A stretch of DNA of 64,000 nucleotides from Mediterraneibacter agrestimuris (GTDB lineage Bacteria; Bacillota; Clostridia; Lachnospirales; Lachnospiraceae). The stretch lies in contig NZ_CALPDG010000001.1 of assembly GCF_943193195.1 (NCBI RefSeq), positions 1 to 64,000 on the forward strand. Reading direction: 5' to 3'. The notes beneath the pieces are model-generated. The model worked only from the letters and a program-made list of their open reading frames with translations. It was not told the origin of the DNA and searched no databases. A program made the position numbers and the translations under genes. This document shows positions 58,877 to 64,000 of this stretch, one piece after another; the stretch's first letter is position 1; every line of letters starts with the position of its first letter.

Positions 58877-61800
58877 TTACACTTCTTCGCGCTTCTTCAT
58901 AAAAATCCGATAGAACACTGCAACTACCACGGGTACACCCGTCAACAATACAATTACCAGATACCACATCCATGATACATCATCTCCAGTTTTTGGGAAA
59001 TGAATTTTCTTTGCGGAAGCAGCTTTACTGTCACTGTCCAGCGCTTCCTTTTGCAATCCCGGATTTGGCTTTATTTCCGGCTTCTCCGGCACAATCGGCG
59101 GGTCCGGCTTTGTATCCGGTTTCTCCGGCGCAATCGGCGGGTCCGGCTTTATTTCCGGCTTCTCCGGCGCAATCGGCGGGTTCGGCTTTGTATCCGGCTT
59201 CTCCGGCGCAATCGGCGGTTCCGGTTCCTCCGGGTTAATCGGTTTCTCCGGCTTTGGTGCATTCCCAATTATCATATCAGCTTTTGTATAATCCAATGCG
59301 TATACATTGGAATCTAATTCGTAATTTTCCGGCGCCTTTAACTCCTTCAGCCAATATGATTTTGTTTCCAAAAGATTTTCAAATATAACAAGACCATCCT
59401 TTCCGCTGATTCTTTCCTCCACCAGCATTTTGCACTCTTCATCGGAATAAACTCCGAATACGGATCCCTCAAGCGGAATCTTCGTTCCCTCAATTATTTT
59501 TGTAATTGTCAGCACCCATTTCTCCGGTATTACATCAACGATACCATCCTTTATCTCTTCTCCGGTTACCGGATTCTTAATTGTAATAATTGAATCCCCC
59601 TGCATATCAAATCCCACGCTCACTTCCAAAAAATGACTGTCCATCTCATATCCTTCCGGCCGTTCCAGCATATATATCCAGTAATCCCCTTCAGGTAAAT
59701 CCTGAAATACAATCCTGCCATTCTTATCACTTCGTACTGATTTGTCTGGATTCTTATCCTTCACATCCTCCCATGTCTCGCCTGAATTTTTCCGCCATAT
59801 TCCCCACAGAACATTCAGAAGCGGAGTCTTATCCTCGCCATCCTCCACAGTAATGGTCACATCCTCTGCACGATAATTTTCCCATGTCAGGTTCACGCCG
59901 CTCTCCGGCAGAATTACCTTCTGACTAACCTGTTCAGCAGCATACCCCTTCGGTACAGTCTCTCGAATGATATAATCAAGTCCGGTTTCCAGATTATCAA
60001 ATACTGCGATTCCCATATCATCTGTTGCCGTCTTCGTTATCAGTTCCTCTTGCGAACTGTAGAGTGAGAATTCTACACCTTTTAACCCAGCCAGTGTATC
60101 TCTGTCTATCTTTTCGATTCTGATGGCTGCCTTCTCGGACACATTCATAATCTCATCCCGTGGTTTATCCGGCTCTGCAGAATCTGACGGGTCAGTAATC
60201 ATTACATTGCCATCCTTGTCTACTGTCAGCGTATACTCTTTGTTATCCGGCACATGATGATCAGGTGTCTTCGTCTCCTTCAAACTATACACCCCATATG
60301 GAATATCAGTAAATGTAACCTTACCGTCTGCCCCGCTGATCGCCGCCTGACTCCATGTACTTCCTGTTGTCTTATCTGTTAAAGTAAACTCGGCGCCTTC
60401 CAGAACGCGTCCCAGATCATTTTTCTTTACAAAAGAAATACTTCCCTTCACAGGCTCATTTTTAATCGGAACCGGATATGTATACTCCTTTGGCATTGCC
60501 ACTGTATCTTTGATTATTTCAATTTTGACCAGATCGTCCAATTTATGATACCCTTGCGGCGGAGTTATCTCTTCAACTGTATAAGTCTTTCCCCGTTTCA
60601 AATAACGAAACACAACGTTTCCATCCGCATCAGAAACGGCATCATTCATCGGACCGTCTTCATCATAAATCCGGAACACAGCTCCTGCCAATTTCACACC
60701 CGGACGTAAAGCATCTGCCTTATTTAATGTCAGATTAACCTTCGGCGAAGAGGTTCCCCCGCCTCCGCCTCCGCCGGCTCCCGGACCTGCAGCATTCCCA
60801 TCTGATCCGGACACTCCGCCTGTGATTCCCTTCAATGAGATTTTATTGCTGAACGATGGCTTTGTAAGGTCTGTCACATCTGTAGTATATTGAAGTACAT
60901 ACGCTTTTTTTGCTGATGGAAGTTTAATTTCAAACCATCGTTCCAGCACATTTACTGTTAAGATATCAGCGAGATTCACCTCTGTACCCTGTGTAAAACC
61001 TCCCGTTTTATCTACATTCGCTTCGTACAGCTTGATTGTATCCTTATCAATCTGCAACCCCTCAGGAAGTTCATCTCTCACTATGGCATCATCCAATTGT
61101 ATTCTGTGCGGGTTCAAATTCACGCTGTATTCAATCGTTCCCTGCTCTTTATTGTATTTACCCGATTTATCCAGAATCCGGTTATCAATCTGTTGTTCTG
61201 CGGACTCCTCCACATCATCAAAATCGGTACGTTTCAGAACCGCTGTATTGGATATTTTAATACCTGTACTATTTTTAAATCCATCAATTTCATCTACTGC
61301 TGCTTTGGTACGGAATCGAATAAAGATTTCATCATTCAGCTCTTGACTGCTATCATATTTAAATACAACTTGCTCTTTTCCGTCTGTAGTAGTAATTTTT
61401 TTATCTGTAATACCTGTAAATTCTACTATATTGCCGTTGTTATCTTCCTTCGTTACACGCATAGAACCATCTACATATGACAGACCATTCTCCAAAATAT
61501 CTGTGACAAGAACGTCAGCAGCAGATTTCATTGGCATTTTGTTTTTATTTACAGTAATACACCATCCAATCGTATTATCGCTGTAGTCGTATCCTTCGGC
61601 TTTCTTTTGTAATACATTACTCGTAATGGCCTGTGTGCCTGCTGCACTTGCAGTAAGCTTGCTGCCTGGAGTACCATTATTTAATACTGCCTCTGCATTA
61701 ACCGTATTCTTATAATCTTTTTTGGTGAGATTATAAGCATAATCACCCGGATCATCGACTGTTGTCTTAAATGTATATGTAATTGTTTTTGTTCCTATAT

Positions 61801-63634
61801 TCTCAAATCTAACCGTTAAAATTCCCGTATCATCATCTATTTCCACCTTCGAATCAACCGACGGATCCGTTAACTGCGCATCCAGACTATCCTTTACATA
61901 AGTCTGTCCATATGCCTTTATATCGTCTGTGATCACAATCCCTGATAAATCTAATCCACGCGGATTCACTTCGACCTTCCATGTAATCTCATGGCTGCCT
62001 GGATTGTATCCGGCGCCTGCCTTTGTAATCAGCCGCCCATCAACACCGATCGGCTTACTAACCGTTGGCGGAGTTTCCGGTCCTACCATGCCGCCGTCAT
62101 CGGTCATCCATTCATACTCCAATGTTGCATTATTTATAAATTCTTTATAATTTTCACTATGGAAATACTCTTCGCTGATATAAGTTTTGTAGTTCACTTT
62201 ATACTGATCTGCAAGCTTATCCGTATTAAATATCAGATCAAATCTGTCCTCATTCGGAGATACGTTTATCATGTGTCCAAAGTCAACGGCTGTCTCATCT
62301 GTCTCCGTCCCAGACCGGTATGCTTTAATCGTAATATCTAAAGCATTAAATTCGGCATATTCCTGCCCGTTTGTCATCCGGTCATGCAAAATCAGCTTAT
62401 TCAAGTCCTTACCGTTTGTATTGACTGTTACTTCCCATTCAACATATTTCCCTTTTAAATCTTCTTTAAGTCCGCCCACACTTTCTTTCAAAAGCCAGTC
62501 AACTTTCTTGAACATCGCCTCTCCGGTGACCTCTGTTCCCACTTTATCCCCCTTAGCATTCGTTAACCATGCTTTATTTGTCACTTTCCTGTCAGTTATG
62601 GAAGCAAGTCCTTTATCCGTAAGCGTTGTTTCATAAGTAATCGTTACCGGATCACTCTTTTCGGATACCTCCTCCGGAATTATACACTTAATTGTTGTGA
62701 CGGTTTCTGTAGTATCCACCTGTAACACTGCGTCTGTAACATTAATATCATTTATTTTAAAACTCCCCTGCCTGTATTCATGGTATGCCGAATCAAACTC
62801 ATCCACCAAAGCCAACGGCAAATCTGCCTCTTTCTTGCCCGGCTCATATATTATCGTCCATGTAAATATTCCGTTGGCATATGCTCCCGTTTTCTCTGAC
62901 AAGGAAGAAGCTCTCGGCTGATTTTCTTGAATTAATATAGTCAATGTTTCACTGTCTAATACAATCTCGCATTGCTCAGATTCATCCGGTCTGCCCAGCT
63001 TAACCTCATCAAGCTTACACCCTAAAAATACATAGGCTCCATCAATTCCATCCGGCGCTTTTATCTCCAAATTGCTTTCAAAAATGAGACTGGCACTAAT
63101 TTCTCCGTCCGTTTTTTTACAACGAAGCGTTGCATACGGTATAGCAGAACCTTCTAAACACAATGGTGTATCTGGCACTGCACTCTTCCATCTCAGTCCA
63201 TCCGGAAGCTCAAGACGATATTCCTTACCTGACCTCTCATCCAACTCCTCCTCTGGTACTGCAAATAAATATTCCATAATTAACTGGTCATCAAATGATA
63301 CCATTTCCCCATCCTTTAAGATTTTACTCTCTTCCGGCTGTCCTGATATCCATGTATTGTCTTTAAATAACTTCCTTGAAAAAGTTAATTCGGCTTCTCC
63401 AATTACAGGTTCTACCTCTATAACGTCTACATCAACAGCTTCCACTGCAGTCTGATCATCCGTTTCAGCTTCTATATCGGCTGGATCCCCACTGTCCTGA
63501 GCAATATAGCTACTGTTATCAATGTCGCTCGTATTTTCTGCCTGTACGCTTCCTGTATTCCCCATCATACCAATCATAAGCATAACAGCTAATGTTTTCG
63601 CAATTATTGATTTCTTTTTTTCATGCCCTTTCAT
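58877..63634 (-). CDS. CnaB-repeat surface adhesin with LPxTG-type anchor
   Basis: The 1585-residue protein has a signal peptide (MKGHEKKKSIIAKTLAVMLM, ending near residue 32), an N-terminal half built of adhesin-like beta domains, and a glycine stretch near residue 953. Five SpaA/CnaB-type domains follow, recognisable by KxDxxGxxLxGAxF starts (for example KKNDLGRVLEGAEFTL, KIDRDTLAGLKGVEFSL) and E-T/L-x-x-P-x-G/N-Y ends. Next come four 13-residue proline-rich repeats (about 1471-1521), the sorting signal FPKTG (about 1548), a membrane helix and a Lys-Lys-Arg end. CnaB domains normally carry Lys-Asn isopeptide bonds. A class A or C sortase would anchor it to the wall. Its start has AAAAGGG seven bases upstream. 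Likely role: adhesion to host tissue or other cells; the ligand is unknown. Confidence 0.9.
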   Translation of the reverse strand: MKGHEKKKSIIAKTLAVMLMIGMMGNTGSVQAENTSDIDNSSYIAQDSGDPADIEAETDDQTAVEAVDVDVIEVEPVIGEAELTFSRKLFKDNTWISGQPEESKILKDGEMVSFDDQLIMEYLFAVPEEELDERSGKEYRLELPDGLRWKSAVPDTPLCLEGSAIPYATLRCKKTDGEISASLIFESNLEIKAPDGIDGAYVFLGCKLDEVKLGRPDESEQCEIVLDSETLTILIQENQPRASSLSEKTGAYANGIFTWTIIYEPGKKEADLPLALVDEFDSAYHEYRQGSFKINDINVTDAVLQVDTTETVTTIKCIIPEEVSEKSDPVTITYETTLTDKGLASITDRKVTNKAWLTNAKGDKVGTEVTGEAMFKKVDWLLKESVGGLKEDLKGKYVEWEVTVNTNGKDLNKLILHDRMTNGQEYAEFNALDITIKAYRSGTETDETAVDFGHMINVSPNEDRFDLIFNTDKLADQYKVNYKTYISEEYFHSENYKEFINNATLEYEWMTDDGGMVGPETPPTVSKPIGVDGRLITKAGAGYNPGSHEITWKVEVNPRGLDLSGIVITDDIKAYGQTYVKDSLDAQLTDPSVDSKVEIDDDTGILTVRFENIGTKTITYTFKTTVDDPGDYAYNLTKKDYKNTVNAEAVLNNGTPGSKLTASAAGTQAITSNVLQKKAEGYDYSDNTIGWCITVNKNKMPMKSAADVLVTDILENGLSYVDGSMRVTKEDNNGNIVEFTGITDKKITTTDGKEQVVFKYDSSQELNDEIFIRFRTKAAVDEIDGFKNSTGIKISNTAVLKRTDFDDVEESAEQQIDNRILDKSGKYNKEQGTIEYSVNLNPHRIQLDDAIVRDELPEGLQIDKDTIKLYEANVDKTGGFTQGTEVNLADILTVNVLERWFEIKLPSAKKAYVLQYTTDVTDLTKPSFSNKISLKGITGGVSGSDGNAAGPGAGGGGGGGTSSPKVNLTLNKADALRPGVKLAGAVFRIYDEDGPMNDAVSDADGNVVFRYLKRGKTYTVEEITPPQGYHKLDDLVKIEIIKDTVAMPKEYTYPVPIKNEPVKGSISFVKKNDLGRVLEGAEFTLTDKTTGSTWSQAAISGADGKVTFTDIPYGVYSLKETKTPDHHVPDNKEYTLTVDKDGNVMITDPSDSAEPDKPRDEIMNVSEKAAIRIEKIDRDTLAGLKGVEFSLYSSQEELITKTATDDMGIAVFDNLETGLDYIIRETVPKGYAAEQVSQKVILPESGVNLTWENYRAEDVTITVEDGEDKTPLLNVLWGIWRKNSGETWEDVKDKNPDKSVRSDKNGRIVFQDLPEGDYWIYMLERPEGYEMDSHFLEVSVGFDMQGDSIITIKNPVTGEEIKDGIVDVIPEKWVLTITKIIEGTKIPLEGSVFGVYSDEECKMLVEERISGKDGLVIFENLLETKSYWLKELKAPENYELDSNVYALDYTKADMIIGNAPKPEKPINPEEPEPPIAPEKPDTKPNPPIAPEKPEIKPDPPIAPEKPDTKPDPPIVPEKPEIKPNPGLQKEALDSDSKAASAKKIHFPKTGDDVSWMWYLVIVLLTGVPVVVAVFYRIFMKKREEV
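59060..59216 (-). repeat. Four 39-bp tandem repeats in the adhesin gene
   Basis: On the minus strand four units of 39 bp encode PIAPEKPDTKPNP and three near copies that alternate DTK and EIK in the middle. They form a wall-spanning proline-rich stalk just before the anchor. Such repeats change copy number easily by slippage. Confidence 0.88.
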
Positions 63635-63755
63635 CCATTGACACCCTTTTCCACTTCTTTAATTTTGTCTGCCAGTATTTTTGATTATACATATGAAATT
63701 ATTGTTTGCAATGTACCCTGTTTGAAATTACTGAAAATGGATTTTTCTTACTCAA

Positions 63756-63777
63756 AACAGTCCGCCGGACTGTTTTA
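63756..63777. promoter_or_regulatory. Compact dyad upstream of the adhesin gene
   Basis: AACAGTCCGCCGGACTGTT is a 9-1-9 palindrome followed by TTT on the plus strand, about 120 bp before the adhesin start. It may be an operator or a small hairpin in the leader. The stretch 63635-63755 shows nothing else I can support. Confidence 0.4.
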
Positions 63778-63799
63778 TCGCACGTCCGGCAACAAAAAT

Positions 63800-63857
63800 A
63801 AAACCACTCTCCAAAATCTGATTTTCTCATTCACCTCAGATTTTAAAGAGTGGTTTT
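63800..63857 (-). terminator. Terminator at the end of the rightmost gene
   Basis: On the minus strand AAAACCACTCT...AAAATCTGA pairs with TCAGATTTT...AGAGTGGTTTT in a stem of about 20 bp with a two-base mismatch, followed by ATTTTTGTT. It starts 5 bp after the stop of the partial gene. Confidence 0.85.
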
Positions 63858-63861
63858 CTAT

Positions 63862-64000
63862 TTATACCTTACAATATCCTATAAACGTATTTCCGCTTCC
63901 TGCCATCATCGCATCCATTTCATCCATTGATAAGGCAGTTATACTTCCATTCTCGGGATCCATATAAATGACTACATCTGTCGTATATCCCACCACAAGA
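63862..64000 (-). CDS. 3' end of an unidentified gene (cut by the window)
   Basis: Only the last 45 or so codons are visible: VVGYTTDVVIYMDPENGSIT, LSMDEMDAMMAGSGNTFIGY and Cys-Lys-Val before TAA (63862-63864). The stretch is followed by a strong terminator. It is too short to identify; the start lies beyond the window. Confidence 0.6.
   Translation of the reverse strand, partial: LVVGYTTDVVIYMDPENGSITALSMDEMDAMMAGSGNTFIGYCKV

Noticed and set aside
59060-59216. CRISPR-like regular repeats
   Set aside because: The 39-bp units are contiguous, without spacers, and encode an in-frame proline-rich repeat.

Overview
The window looks like the accessory genome of a low-to-medium GC Firmicute, most likely a gut Lachnospiraceae-type Clostridia. 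This is an inference from the strong AGGAGG-type ribosome sites, LPxTG-type surface protein, class B sortase, Tn1549/Tn916-style mobile-element genes and a preQ1-I/queT unit. No rRNA, tRNA or CRISPR array was found.

Layout. (1) 1-1.7 kb: a truncated Y-family polymerase gene at the left edge, divergent from a LexA-like XRE/S24 repressor, with three ACATNNTGG iterons over both promoters, then a small XRE gene. (2) 1.7-14.0 kb: a tightly packed minus-strand operon that I read as a defence island. It holds an XRE regulator behind a promoter/operator dyad, three different adenine methyltransferases, an OLD-family ATPase/TOPRIM nuclease, a UvrD-like helicase (the last two together resemble Gabija GajA/GajB), and an unrecognised last gene. 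This is the most interesting part of the window. (3) 14.0-16.9 kb: a GNAT pseudogene, an MmcQ/YjbR gene, and an oriT-like region followed by mobC and a MobP relaxase. (4) 17.0-22.9 kb: a GntR regulator, small membrane proteins, a lipoprotein and a lantibiotic-immunity-type ABC exporter, divergent from a two-component system. (5) 23.0-32.3 kb: an exporter remnant, a second two-component/ABC cluster whose FtsX permease has a frameshift, and a third cluster partly destroyed by deletion, with fused histidine kinase and regulator fragments.

(6) 32.3-47.3 kb: part of a Tn1549-like conjugative element (YodL/nucleotidyltransferase polyvalent protein, sortase B, a 2209-codon methylase-helicase, a Cys-rich protein), interrupted by two MerR regulators with 19-bp-spacer promoters, an XRE membrane protein and a DUF1835/DUF3658-like protein. 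(7) 47.4-58.1 kb: a second, phage- or IME-like module with a helicase, RecT, a YqaJ exonuclease that lacks its N-terminus, a HEPN/MNT toxin-antitoxin pair, a short Rpn-tail-like protein, a compact relaxase with an RHH accessory gene, and an excisionase-like HTH without an integrase. (8) 58.1-64 kb: probably core chromosome, with a preQ1 riboswitch and queT, a 1585-residue CnaB-repeat LPxTG-type adhesin, and the 3' end of a further gene.

Taken together, 1-58 kb looks like a layered integration hot spot next to queT. No VirB4/VirD4-type conjugation genes and no intact integrase are visible, so the elements appear degraded or dependent on helpers. Defence (operon 2, HEPN/MNT), antimicrobial-peptide response (4 and 5) and mobilisation functions have been kept together. 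All functional names come from reading motifs; no database search was run.
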